In this document: positions 30,240 through 41,906 of the stretch, in pieces
How the letters are laid out: each line of letters starts with the position of its first letter
Position numbering within the stretch: the stretch's first letter is position 1
Assembly: GCA_031213475.1 (NCBI GenBank)
Contig: JARUPZ010000021.1
Location: 2,972,001-3,036,000, forward strand
Source of the DNA: Nereocystis luetkeana
Taxonomy: Eukaryota > Sar > Phaeophyceae > Laminariales > Laminariaceae
Direction of reading: 5' to 3'
Length of the DNA stretch: 64,000 bases
The notes under the pieces: generated by a model
The model's input: the letters and a program-made list of their open reading frames with translations, nothing else
Told to the model about the DNA's origin: nothing
Database searches by the model: none
Translations under genes and position numbers: made by a program

Positions 30240-31950
30240 GTACATACCCCACGGAACTCACCGCGAAAGTGGCTTGTTCTCGGGAAGCGATGGGTGGAAA
30301 TGGGTAAGGACAATATAGTTATAGAAGAAGAGCAGTCAGCCTGTTGGTCCTATCTGGATCTGGATGGAAGGCGGAGTGGAGTGGCGAGATGGGGCGGGGT
30401 GAGGTAAAGTGGGGTTCATGGTGGGAGTCGGGCGGGGTGGGGGTGCGCCGTGTGCATTGTACCGTGTGCCGCCGTGGTTGGCGTATTTTTGCTTTTCCGG
30501 GGTTTTATGACGCCATGCGGTGCGGTGCGGTGCGGTGTGCGTTGTGTACCCGGAAAAGGTGAAAATAATCACGCACAGCTAGAGCAGAAACAAGAAGACT
30601 ATTAATATTAACATGAGCAGTCATAAGGACAGGCACAAAAACCCAGGAACAACAGAAATAAGGATAGGAAGAAGTGAAATGCAGAGAGGAAGAAAAAGCT
30701 GACCCGAGCTTTTCTTTCGCACCCCTTTCTATTTCTTGTTATTTTTTCTCGAGTTCACGCTCACGACGATGACGACGAACATGAGGATTACGATGACGAT
30801 GATGATGATGATAATGATGATGATGATGATGATGGTGGTCGCGGATGGCGTTGTGTTTTGGTAGTTTTTATTCTTGTAGTTGCTGTTTTTGTACTCCCTC
30901 GAGGGCGGGAAAACTTGAAGGTTCCACTCGCGCGCACGATGCATGACTTTGATCGGACGGACGCGGGGGACAGCATCGCGCTGTACCATTTGTTTGGAGA
31001 ACGGAGAGCTTTGTTTCGCTACTACTGGAAAAATTAACTTTTATCTTAACTCCAGATAATCTGTCCCATCAAAAGTAGTTGTTGCAAATCGAAAGGGTTA
31101 GTGGCGGGACTGGCTGGGCTAGGCTCGGCTCGGCTGGGCTGGGCTACATGCCGAGCTAGGCTTGGCTATCGCCAGGCTATGCCCCCATATTATGTGCTTT
31201 CGATGGGTTCATATATTGCCCTCGCTAGCTGGTTGGCGCCGTAGCGGATGTCGGAGCGGCTTACTTGAGCCGGGCAGATGATGCTGCCGACGATGGGCTG
31301 GTACCGCTGCGTGTCTGATTTTTCTTGTGAGTGTGTTAGGTTTCCTTTCCCCTGGTTGATCAATAGCTAGCTCCGGGCCCGACTCCGACCGCGTTCGTAC
31401 ACCGGCCTGGACCAGGCTGGGCTTGGCTGGGTTAGGTTGGGCCGGGTGCACTCTTCGTATATTTTCGGTCGGGCCTCTGAATGTGAAAAGGGACGGTCGG
31501 CAGCTGGCTGTTGGCTCGCGGTCGATTTACCAATCACTCCATGGTTTGAGTGAGGTAGATACACGAATTAGTATTAACATTAACCGTTGTGAAAACTGAG
31601 AGGGAAAACGTGGTGTTGTTCTGGTGGATGGAAATACACGAACCGTTCGGACCGAGAACCTCCTGACAGATGTTTCCGTCCACCATAATGAATAATGTTC
31701 CTGGTGGGATCTACAGTAGTTAATGTTTTCTAGATGGTCCTCCTAGACAGTGTTCCTGTTAGATGTTTTCGTGGTTACCTCCTCGTGCGAGCGTCTCGCC
31801 TTGATGATTAAAGTACACTAGGGAACAGCAGGGCTGCGCATATCGTTGTCCCTGGTCCATAGTAATAAAGTCTGAAAGTTGAACTCTTGGTAGTCCTTGG
31901 AGCATCGGCCGCTGCTTCGGCTTGATTTCTTGGGGGCGATGTATTTCATG
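30240..31950. other. intergenic, no recognised gene
   Basis: G-rich ggcggagtggagtgg and ggtgcggtgcggtg stretches (30,360-30,540), a GAT array (30,760-30,835) and ggctgggctgg repeats (31,110-31,170; 31,410-31,450). Confidence 0.5.
30758..30835 (+). repeat. GAT trinucleotide array
   Basis: gatgatgatgatgataatga with few changes. Confidence 0.9.
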
Positions 31951-31952
31951 TA

Positions 31953-32057
31953 TTACGGGGGACCATAGTTAATGGGACCTATGGTATACATAAAAACCTA
32001 TATATTTAACCATTTTTACTAACAATATTTGGTCCTATTAACTATGGTCCCCCGCAA
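31953..32057. mobile_element. TA MITE family A, intact-length reference copy
   Basis: 105 bp, TTACGGGGGACCATAG to TGGTCCCCCGCAA, TA on both sides. Its interior reads aaaacctatatatttaacc and is the empty-site comparison for the 45,564 copy. Confidence 0.88.
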
Positions 32058-32299
32058 TAGTAACTGCACTGCATATATACGAGTATCAGATATTAATAGT
32101 AGTCTACATCTTATATGCTCCCATCCAATTCATTACCGGCGCCCTTCTTTTTCCCTCTCCCGATTATTATCAGCCAAACTTCAGTTTTGTTCCGGCCCAG
32201 ACTGATATATATGTACGAGTATACATACGTACAACATACGAGTATAAGCTTGAGATTTCCCAACATGTACTACTACTATCAAAATAAACAAAACGAAAA

Positions 32300-32500
32300 C
32301 AGCACGCCTCGCCGAGACATGACGCGAGCACGGCCGAGGCCGCCCCGGGCAAAGTCGGAAGATGCGAGCAAGGTGAAGCACGACAACGAGGGACTGCGCG
32401 CCGAGAGGTGGGCCTCATCGCCAGCAAACTCGTTTACGCGGCTCGCTCAAGACCTGGTCTACAAGTCACTTTTCGAGGCCTGATAGGACTCATCAACAAT
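32300..32500 (+). mobile_element. possible reverse-transcriptase relic
   Basis: A short open stretch reads like the block near the end of retroelement reverse transcriptases (REVGLIASKLVYAARSRPGL and after). It is isolated, with no neighbouring retroelement domains. A fossil at most; the family (DIRS/Ngaro-like?) is a guess. Confidence 0.22.
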
Positions 32501-32690
32501 ATAATATATATTTTTATGATGTACCAGGTTAAATAATACCAGATACTATCTTTGTAGCAGTCGGAGACGTCGATATGGTGGTTTTGGGGGCATTCAGAGC
32601 CATGGGGTGTGGGCACGCCGGAGGCTGACGCCAAAGAAAGGGCGCCTACACGCTGTAGAAGACCCAGCGACACGGTGTGTTCTGACTTAG

Positions 32691-33648
32691 TGTTGCTAAG
32701 TGGGAGGTAGTATGGACCTAGGGACCGATTACTGCTGTTGTAGCAGGTTGATGCCTTTGCCTCTGCTCTGGTCACTCACACGAGGTGCTTGACGATGGTT
32801 GATGTTGTGATAAGCTCTTCTTGTATTAGTTGCTGCTTGCCTCGCCAGATGTCTTCTGAACGGAGGGGCGAGGCGCTCATCAGAAAGGCAGGCGACAGCA
32901 CCTGTCAGATGTGATGAGGGGACGATTGCTACAAACCATAATGCCGCAACAGGGAAGAGGGGATACCATAACACTAGCCCACCCTGGAGAGTCGTATACA
33001 TAATATTTATGCAGATTCATAGAAAACTCAGGTAAGAACCAAACCAATCCGGAGAATTCGGAGAAGGGATCGAAGATGCGACACTTCACAACCCACTTCC
33101 ACACTTCTAACCTGCAAGGCAGTAGCCGATTACACGTGGACACTGCGAATTTCCAGTAGACAACAAGTCCGAAGGTACGGACACGCGAAAGCAGGCAAAA
33201 CAAGCTAGAACTACCTAGACGCTAAATCGAGGAACAAAACACTATAGGAAGCGGTGTGCCTAGTACGTGTAACCACAGGGGAGCAACATATTAAGCTAAG
33301 GCGAGTCAGCGGAAAAAGAAAAAGATCAGACCTCGAACAGGTGCCAAAAGCGTCCTGCCGACAACGCCAGTGTTAAGTGTAAGGGAGTATATGGACCTAG
33401 GGACCTACTACTGCCAGCAGGTTGATGCCTTTGGCTCTGCTCTGGTCACTCACATGAGGTGCTTGACGATAATAATAATATATGTTAGAAGTTGCAAGCT
33501 CTTAAAGACTTGTATTAGTTGCTGCTTGCCTCGTCAGATGTCTTCTGAACGGAGGGGCGAGACGCTCATCAGAAAGGCAGGCGATAACGCCTGCCAGGTA
33601 CAAACCATAGTGCCGCAACAACAACAGGGGAGAGGGGATGCCATAACA
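32691..33648. mobile_element. possible TRIM-type LTR relic
   Basis: Two direct repeats of about 280 bp (32,691-32,973 and 33,371-33,648) start TGTT and end AACA, and share ggttgatgcctttg, gtattagttgctgcttgcct and cttctgaacggaggggcga. The 400 bp between them have no coding capacity. The layout fits a miniature LTR element. No clear target duplication is visible, and the two repeats have drifted apart, so it is old. Confidence 0.5.
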
Positions 33649-33777
33649 GTAACAGTACTAGTTCTGTACTAGTTTTGGATATCACGGTCTCGAAAACTAC
33701 GATGCATCGAGATGTATATATCGTACTTCGTACAATACCTAAAAACGAAAAAAAACGAAAGGATGCCGATACAACTA

Positions 33778-33882
33778 TTCCGGGGGGCCATAGTTAACAG
33801 GACCAAATATTGTTAGTAAAAATGGTTAAACATATAGGTTGTTATTTGTACCATAGGTCCTGTTAACTATGGTCCCCCGTAA
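33778..33882. mobile_element. TA MITE family A, intact-length reference copy
   Basis: 105 bp, TA-flanked. Its interior reads ggttaaacatataggttgtt and is the empty-site comparison for the 51,558 copy. Confidence 0.87.
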
Positions 33883-34027
33883 TAAAAAGTTAATCGATAC
33901 GATACTACCGTTCGTTATACCAGGTATATGCAAAAGAAACTACCGATATGCGAAAGAAACTACTGTATGTAGTCGATACTATATCGGTATTCAATGCATG
34001 GTACATCAAATAAATCTTTCGTTCAAC

Positions 34028-34062
34028 ATATATATATATATATATATATATATCATATATAT
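34028..34062. repeat. TA dinucleotide run
   Basis: atatatat for about 35 bp with one tcatata break. Confidence 0.9.
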
Positions 34063-34237
34063 GATGTAACCTGCAAACAAAACACGGAGATGCCAGGGGC
34101 GGGGTGGAGGGCAAAAAACGGCCGATAAGATGAAATGATGCGGGGAATGGAAATTGGAAAACGGCTGGCAGAGAAGCGTATGATGAATACTGCTGATTTA
34201 CGGAAGGATATTCGGTTCATATTGGAATGACATCTAT

Positions 34238-34564
34238 CTTTTTCTTCTTTTTTTTCTCATCCCATTCATTATCTTCGCACATCTTCTTCTCTCTCTCCTT
34301 CCAACTCGTAACTCAGATCCGGGGTCACATAGCAGGCTCTTCTCCCCCCTTCCCGCTACGGTACGTGCCTTCATTTTTTATCGCGAGAAGATTTCAGCCT
34401 TTTCTTCCCTCGTCGACTCGCATCGAATTGTGCCTACCCACGCTGCAAGGCGCTCTCAACAATTGAATCCCTTTTTTTTTTTTTTTGCAAGTAAAGTCAA
34501 AGTACGACCCTCCTGGGGCTCGAACCCAGGACTCAAACAACTTGAACCACCGGGGCGACCGGCT
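34238..34564 (-). mobile_element. tRNA-derived SINE family 1, full copy
   Basis: Read on the minus strand: a tRNA-like head (ccccggtggttcaag, then the B box GGTTCGAGCCC at plus 34,516-34,526), an A-rich break, a body of about 200 bp and an A-rich tail. 85-90% like 34,811-35,140. Confidence 0.8.
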
Positions 34565-34810
34565 ACGCTATATTGTCGGAAGGCAAGCATAATAGTATTG
34601 ATAATATGATACGAAGTATTGTACGATACCCAGCAAGTACTTCTGACTTCTGACCCCCCATGTTGCTCAGTCTGTTGTTTTTTACTGATAATATGTTGTT
34701 GCTCCGTACTGATAATAATACAAGTTTGATGCTTGTTGCTCCGTATGTATGTATGGTTAAGTATGTATTAATAGTTGCTACCTGGTATATATATATATAT
34801 ATATATATAT

Positions 34811-35140
34811 TTTTTTTCCATCCCATTCATTATCTTCGCACATCTTCTTCTCTCTCTCCTTCCAACTCGTAACTCAGATCCGGGGTCACATAGCAGGCTC
34901 TTCTCCCCCCTTCCCGCTACGGTACGTGCCTTCATTTTTATCGCGAGAAGATTTCAGCCTTTTCTTCCCTCGTCGACTGGCATCGAATTGTGCCTACCCA
35001 CGCTGCAAGGCGCTCTCAACAATTGAATCCTTTTTACTTTTGCAAATAAAGTCAAAGTCCGACCCTCCTAGGGCTCGAACCCAGTACTCAAACAAGTAGA
35101 ATTCGAGGTTAACCACTTGAACCACCGGGGCGACCGGCCG
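34811..35140 (-). mobile_element. tRNA-derived SINE family 1, full copy
   Basis: Head on the minus strand has an A box (tggttcaagtggttaacc, with GGTT/AACC able to form a D stem) and B box GGTTCGAGCCC (plus 35,071-35,081) inside a T-arm. The acceptor strands do not pair well, so it is a retroposon head and not a functional tRNA. The body is the same as at 34,238 and the tail abuts a TA run. Confidence 0.83.
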
Positions 35141-35149
35141 TATATGGGA

Positions 35150-36313
35150 CGTATCGATCGAAAATTGATGGCCGTATCGACCGGTGCTTTGCACGCCGTA
35201 GAAGGGTGAACCCCGTGCCATGTAACGGTGAAAACCAACCCGAGAGGTTAGAAGCCGGTAAACCCTGACGTCGTTTGTAGTCACAGCTCTCCATACAGGG
35301 GTGTTTTGGCCAATCGATGATGAGCTGTGCCGACGATGCAAGGTGCTTCTTGTGACGGATTGCCGTAGTTGTACCGGCCAATGGCGTCAACCCCCCCCCC
35401 CCCCCCCCCCGCTATACCGTTTTATGGCGAAACATAACATAGCTATCTGGTATTTATTGCAGAGCAGAGAGCAGAGGCAACAAGTACATTTATGTATGCG
35501 TTGCCTTGCTGTTCCCCAGTGTACTGATCTGCAGTGGTATTTAAGAAGGTTGGACGCTCGCACGAGATCACCATGCCACCACGAAAGCATATGGAACGCT
35601 CATATAGCCCAAACGGTACTTATAATCCCGTCCAGAACGATACCACGTACTTGCAAAAGCACGTACGAAGTATAATACCAGGTACTACTGCGTAAAACAA
35701 TGCGAGTACAGCTGCAGGTTTTTAGAGCACAACTACTTTTTTCAGGATAATACTTCATGAAAATTTATCCCGAAGGCGCAAGAACAGTTGCGGTGATTTT
35801 GGGGGCAAACAAGCAGGAAAAGCTTAAGAGAAGTAACGATCGTTAGTCCTCTTGGCCCTTTTGACTTTCCATATCATTAGCCTACTACGAGCATATGCCC
35901 CAAGAGAAATAATCCGGGATTATTAATAAAAAATCCGATATAAATCAAGAAATGAACGCAAAAAACAAAAATGCACTTAAATGCTACATAAACAAGCTCA
36001 GTTACGACGAGCACTATTCTTAGATCACCCGTAAAAAATACGTGCAAAACGCAAGAAGAGCCTACTACGATGACCTTTGCAGATGCTGTAGATGCTCGCT
36101 TCTTTCATCATTGCTGACACACCTGCTGGTTTACATCCCTGCATAGGCATGCCTGCTTGCACGATGCGTGCTTGCATGCGTGCCTTCTTTACAGCTTGCA
36201 ATCACGAAACATGACCATTTCTATGTCGCCAGTACTACCGCTTGCCGATCCGCCACGTTCCAGCTACTGCTATTATTGCGGCGGCGGCCGCCGCCGCCGC
36301 CGCCGCCGCCGCA

Positions 36314-36344
<31 letters not shown>

Positions 36345-36720
36345 CGGCGGCGGAGGCAACAGCCGCGTCACGAAAAGACGCATTTCCGCGCCGCTGGTTA
36401 CCGCGCGCTTTTCTTCTTCTTCTGCTCAAAGCCCCATCCATGCAGGCCCGATTGAATGGCCAGTAGACCACCATCAGTCAGGCGCGCGCGTTCATAAAAA
36501 TAAAGCCATGCAAGCGCCCCCCTTTCTCTCACCAGCACCTATGTTATCACCAACGGTACGTGCCGCATAGGCTTTACCACCACCCGTCGCCATCGTGGCC
36601 ACAACGAACGGTCTACTGTCTCCAAGGTGAACAGCTCATTTCAGGCCGATCTGATCGAAAGAAGCCCTTAATAGGTGCATCGCGGCGATCAAAATGCCCC
36701 TTCATTTTTACGATCAGAGA
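35150..36720. other. intergenic, no recognised gene
   Basis: C run at 35,391-35,410; CGC/AGC trinucleotides at 36,279-36,350 that make poly-Ala, poly-Ser and poly-Gln frames. No splice-supported coding seen. Confidence 0.5.
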
Positions 36721-36726
36721 TGGGTG

Positions 36727-36813
36727 TACTACTCTGTCCGGAAATGCAAGGACCGTTTTGGATTATTACTTATTAATATCCAAAGGGTCCTCATATTTGC
36801 GGACAGAGTGGCA
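36727..36813. mobile_element. TACCAC hairpin MITE family C
   Basis: tactactctgtccggaaatg and catatttgcggacagagtgg are inverted copies. Followed by two 115-bp tandem units (36,825-37,030) that carry parts of the same end. Confidence 0.6.
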
Positions 36814-37029
36814 TCATCTCCTATCAACATCCCACCAGGAGCCGTAGGAATATCCAAACGGTCCTTACATATCGGGACGGAGGGGCATCATCTCCTATCA
36901 CATGCCCACCCGGAACCTTGGTGTAGCTGCAACATCCCACCCGGAGCCGTCGGAATATCCAAACGGTCCTTACAGATCGGGACGGAGGGGCATCATCTCT
37001 TATCACATGCCCACCCGAACCTTGGTCTA

Positions 37030-39150
37030 GCTGCAGTACGCTACGTTCTCGTAACGAATACTGGCACCACCGTGAAGCACCCAAGATGTCACACCCCTTC
37101 GGACGGATACTAAGTAAAAAAGCAGACTTGTCTGGGCAACGGAAAGGGAGCGCGCGCCGAGCGGTGCGTCCAAATCGATTGATCTCGACGGGATATTTCC
37201 AAAGTCTACCGATATATCGTACTCCTGTGTGCCGCCCAAGGCTTTTAGGAGAAGACAGTCGCGGAAAAAAAACATCCCACGAAGTGCGTTATCTTGCGTG
37301 TTATCGTACGGTAACGCGTGTCCTTTCAAAGGCATCAGCGGCTTATGAGAGCAACCAATGCATCGCGCCTTGAGGCGTGGGGGCTGAACACACGAACAGA
37401 CAGGTGCTGTTCGCGCGCGTGCACACCGAAAGCCCAGAGCCGAAATCAAATAAAATAACGAGAAGAAGCCAATCCGATGTTTATTATTAATAATTGTCAT
37501 ACGAAAATCCCATGGATCTTGCCACCTTGCTCCCATACTGGACGCCGGGGCTGTCTTGTCTGCTCGCCTGTATGCCTATTTGTCGCTTTCGGCGTTAGTA
37601 CTACCGATACTCGCACTGTAAAAAACAGTCCGCTGAGCCGGAGGAAGGAAGGAAGGAAGGAAGGACGTACAGAAGGAACAAAGGCGCTGTGCCGTGACGT
37701 TCGAAACTGTTAGCCTGCCACCGCTAAAAAGAGTGGAACAAATCAGGGCTAACACCCCAACAACTACACGACACATCACCCCCCCCCCCCTCCCCACCTG
37801 CCCCCCGCCCGCTCCCGTTCCAGCCAACGCAACTATTTCAAATGGAACCGTTTCTTTACGGATGGTCATCGTAAAAGGCACAGCAGTGTCATCAATGGTG
37901 TTTTTCTGTTTTTTCAAACCGACCCGGCTGACCGCACGCAAGCGTTTACCATTCGATCAATCGACCTAGCAACCGACCAGTCACCCATTTGTTCAATCGA
38001 TCGATCCATCAACCGATCAAACCTTCAAACCACGTCAATCAAGGATCAAACCGACCACGATCTCGACCAATTAACCGTCGATGAACCACACTCAGATCAA
38101 CCAACCACCGAGCTCCGCAACATCATCGCGCAACACGTAGCGCAGAAGCCCCCACGTACCTGCCTGCACAGTACTTCTCGCGAAGCTCTGTTTCTGGTTG
38201 AAACTCATGCTACCACACGCGCTATCTTGTACCATGCTGATGTGCACCTCATCATGATCATCTTCCACCAGATCATGATTTCCACTCGGTTTTATGTACA
38301 GTACAACGATGTCTCTAATTACGTACGTACACACGCACGCAATTTCGGGGGGGTAGAAACGGCAGCTGGCTTGACTGCTGTGGCCCACGCTATGATTCGT
38401 GGAGCAGGCGCCCTCTTCCCGAAACGAAAACACACCAACACCAACGACAGCGGCAACGACAGCAGCAACGACAGCAGCAACGAAGCGTTTTCTTTGTAAG
38501 GCGAAAAAAAAAACGAACGAGCGAAAAGGCAGAATAAAGCAAAACAAAAAAAAAAACGGCAAAGCAATACAAGGCCAAAAAAACAACCAACAAAAAACAT
38601 CGTTTTTTTTCTGCTCTTCTCCTCTCGCACCGATTGAGACCATTCGCAAACCAAAAATGGCGAATCGGGACAATGCCGGGCGCCGAAAACATGCAAACAG
38701 AATCCGCGCCATAATATACAGCCAAAGCAGCATGTAGCGTGAACGGTGGGTGAACGTGGAAAAGTAAAACGATAAAAAAAAAACCTCGTGCAACACAAGT
38801 ACGGTGGGCAGCAGCAGCACCACCGATCAAAGGTTTTGTTAACCGGGAATTCAATCCACATCGAGTCCTTCATGTTCCAAGGTCGCGCGAGCAAAGACAA
38901 AGCTCGAAGCAAACGCATGCAACGAAACGCGCTACCGAGCCCGGCATTTTGCCCCTCCGGCCCCCCTTCGATCTCTCCCAGATATCAACTCTCCCAACAC
39001 CACCGACGGGCAAAGTTTTCCTACAAAATTTCTGGAGGTCCTTTCAAATTTCTCGGAAAATACGGACACGAAGACACACACAAAAGAGGCAACGAAACAG
39101 ATATAAATAAATAGGAGCAAATCTCATGGGAACCAATACGGCATCCACCA
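37030..39150. other. intergenic, no recognised gene
   Basis: Contains an AAGG run (37,643-37,665), cgatcaa-rich sequence (37,950-38,110) and A-rich tracts (38,505-38,610). Nothing recognisable as coding. Confidence 0.5.
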
Positions 39151-39365
39151 TTCGGACAGATCATCTAAAGATAGATCATGATGCTAGACCTTTCAGGCCA
39201 GATAGCTAAACCCCTGATCTGTATGATCTGTATGATCCAGCTTATTTTGCCGTGTGGGAGCCGTACAATCTTCACGATTTACGACAGATTTTCTGGGTTG
39301 GATCTGTACTCTACGGCAGGTAACGATCTAGAGAGTTGATCTAGATCGCGATCTGCCCGACCTCG
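39150..39365. repeat. GATC-rich dispersed repeat, copy 4
   Basis: gatctgtatgatctgtatga, ttgccgtgtgggagccgta, ttttctgggttggatctgta correspond to the 1,560 copy; a C run follows at 39,383-39,405. Confidence 0.55.
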
Positions 39366-40169
39366 AGAGTATGCTGTCGTTACCCCCCCCCCCCCCCCCC
39401 CCCCCCTCCCTCTGCCTGATCCGATCTCACCCCACTTCACTCCACTCCCACCACCCTTCGGCCCACTCGAAAAAAAACGAAAAGAAATCGCGTCGACTTG
39501 GCACCTCTTTTTACCGCGAAACGTACGCGGGGCAATCGCATGTATTCCTCTTGTACACCCGCAGTCATGACACCGTGAGTTTCGTCTCCCACACCGGACA
39601 CGATCCGCTATATATATAGATCCACCTAGATCTGTTTGGAGATATTCGTGCACAAGCGGCGTCATACAGACAGATCCCGCCAGGTAAACATGCGCGTACA
39701 TACATACACACATACAAACATACGCACGCAATACGCCGTGTCACACAGGTCCCACCCAGCACACATGCTCCAGATCTTGCACATCACGTGAATCAGGATC
39801 TATCTGTTCCGAAATATCTAGATACGTAATGAAGTGAGGATCTGTCTGATCTGTCTGTCCTATGCGTGGGATACTTTCCTTGCCGTGGGGAAGCGAAAAA
39901 AACGCGCGTCCACACTACGCCTACCGACGCGCAAAAGCGTGCCCCCCTTCTCCCCACTCCCTTTTGTATGACGATGCCCAGCAGAAGCACTTGCTCCCCC
40001 GACACGAAGGAAGAACACAAAACACTAAAAAAAAACAAAAAAAAAACACAAAAAAAAAACAAAAATCGAGAAAAAACAAAACACGCGTTATTAGGCGCGA
40101 GCCAATCGCATTGTGAAAAAAAAAAATGCGGCACACACCAGCCAGGTCAGCAGAGGCTGCGGCAGTGCT

Positions 40170-41185
40170 GTATGTAGCACATCGATCAGACCGCGGTACG
40201 GCTGTGGCAGGCCAATCAGATCGTGTCTCACTATAGCTACACTCATCAGATCCTTGACAGCTGCGTCAATCAGACCGTAGAAATACTGCAGTATAACACA
40301 CCAATCAAACCGTGGCCCTACTCTAGCACACCAACCAGGTCGTGGTCTTAGTACAGCAACCCAATCATACCTCAATACTACCGTAGAACACTATCACACC
40401 GGGTGATAAATATATCATACTCCCTGGGACGAATTTCGGACCCGGTTTCCTCCAAAGCATGTCTTAAGGGGGGGACACCAAGCAACGAAAACGGTGGCTT
40501 TGGAAAGGTTCCGTCGAGAAGATTGCAAAGACGCATCATTGTTCGTCGTACTCAGTACGCCCTCTCCGTTGTCGAGAAACCCAGCCTTCCAAAATCGTCC
40601 GAGAGGGGGGGTGTTATCCTACGTGCTATACGGTACTATATAGCACACCAATCAAAACCGTGGCTCGACCGCAGCACACCAATCAGATTGCGGCCTTTAC
40701 TGCAGCTACGCCAATCAGGTCGCGAATCTTACTTATATTATAGCACACTCAAATTACCATATCGTAGTATAAATAGAACAGTGCTGCAGCGCGCACCACA
40801 AAAATACCAGGTCTTGCGTCAACCCACGAAAAACATAACGTCGCGGGGTGCTACTACGGCTGTCAAAACACACCCAAAAACACCAGATCGTGGTGCCTCA
40901 AGATCACACGGAATCATATCGCAGCACCACTACCTACCGTACGTACACAGCAGCTGGGGGCAGGCACAGCTACCTGGAATAAAAATAAAATGCACATGTC
41001 TGTAACCGCTGAATAACACCAATCGAGCACACCAATCAGATCGCGGTAAAAGAGAGAAAAGGATATACATATTCCACCGATCACAACAACTAAAAAAAAA
41101 TGGCCTGTTAAGAAAACTGCGGGAACAGACAGATATTTGTAACCGCCGTGGCGCACCAACCGAGCACACCAATCAGGTCGCGGGG
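40170..41185 (+). repeat. accaatcagatcg interspersed unit array plus repeat J copy 2
   Basis: Irregularly spaced caccaatcagatcgcgg words (about a dozen) with repeat J copy 2 (40,388-40,625) in the middle. Confidence 0.7.
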
Positions 41186-41788
41186 TACGTACGTACTTAC
41201 GTGAGAGAAAAGAGTTTTCCAAAACAAAACTGTCCTACCAGAAAACTGGGGGCACAACAAAATTTGTTTCGAAAAAAAAAAAAAAAATCTTTTTTTTTGT
41301 GCTTTTGCTTTGAAACGCCCAAAACAGCATTTTTTTTTCGACCAATCAGAAAACTGCCGCGGGCACACTGAAACAAAACAAAGAACCCCTCTTTCTCTCT
41401 CGCTTCCTTTTCGTTACGAAAAAGGGAAAAAAAAGAAAAAAAAAAAAAAGACACACCTGGCATGAAAGTAGTTTGCGGCAGAACCCACTCTACACAGCAG
41501 TAGGGGCCGACAATCATCACAGGACGCTCGATCGAGCGAGCGGGAGAGGAGGGTTCCATCGCGAACTTCGCTCGACTTCCAACAACTAGCGTGGGAACTA
41601 CATAACGCACATGCATGCATGCGTCCACCTCTATACAAAGCCACCAAACAGGTTGCCTGGCTGCCAATCCCAGCCATGTTTTCGTCTCAAGTCTCAAGCA
41701 TCCAATGTCTTGGTCCAGAATAATCAACTCGTGTCTTCGTGCCCCCCCGCCCCCCCGTCATCCCTCTTTCTCTCAGAAACATGCCTCT

Positions 41789-41906
41789 CTACAACACACC
41801 GAGAAGATCTCTGACGGTGTTGGGAGAAACGGATTCGAAGACGAGGTCGTGCAGAAATCTTTCCAGCAAGAAAGTTTTCAGGATGAGGTAGTCCCTGTCG
41901 AGACAT
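41789..41906 (-). CDS. PX gene exon h (PX C-terminal helices, stop)
   Basis: Completes Arg, then CLDRDYLILKTFLLERFLHD and LVFESVSPNTVRDLLGVL-stop, after a strong cttcttgttcttgcag acceptor. A frame open on the opposite strand here is a shadow. Confidence 0.87.

Noticed and set aside
35045-35140. Functional tRNA gene on the minus strand
   Set aside because: The promoter boxes and T-arm are good, but the acceptor strands do not pair, and the unit continues into a repeated body with a tail: a SINE.
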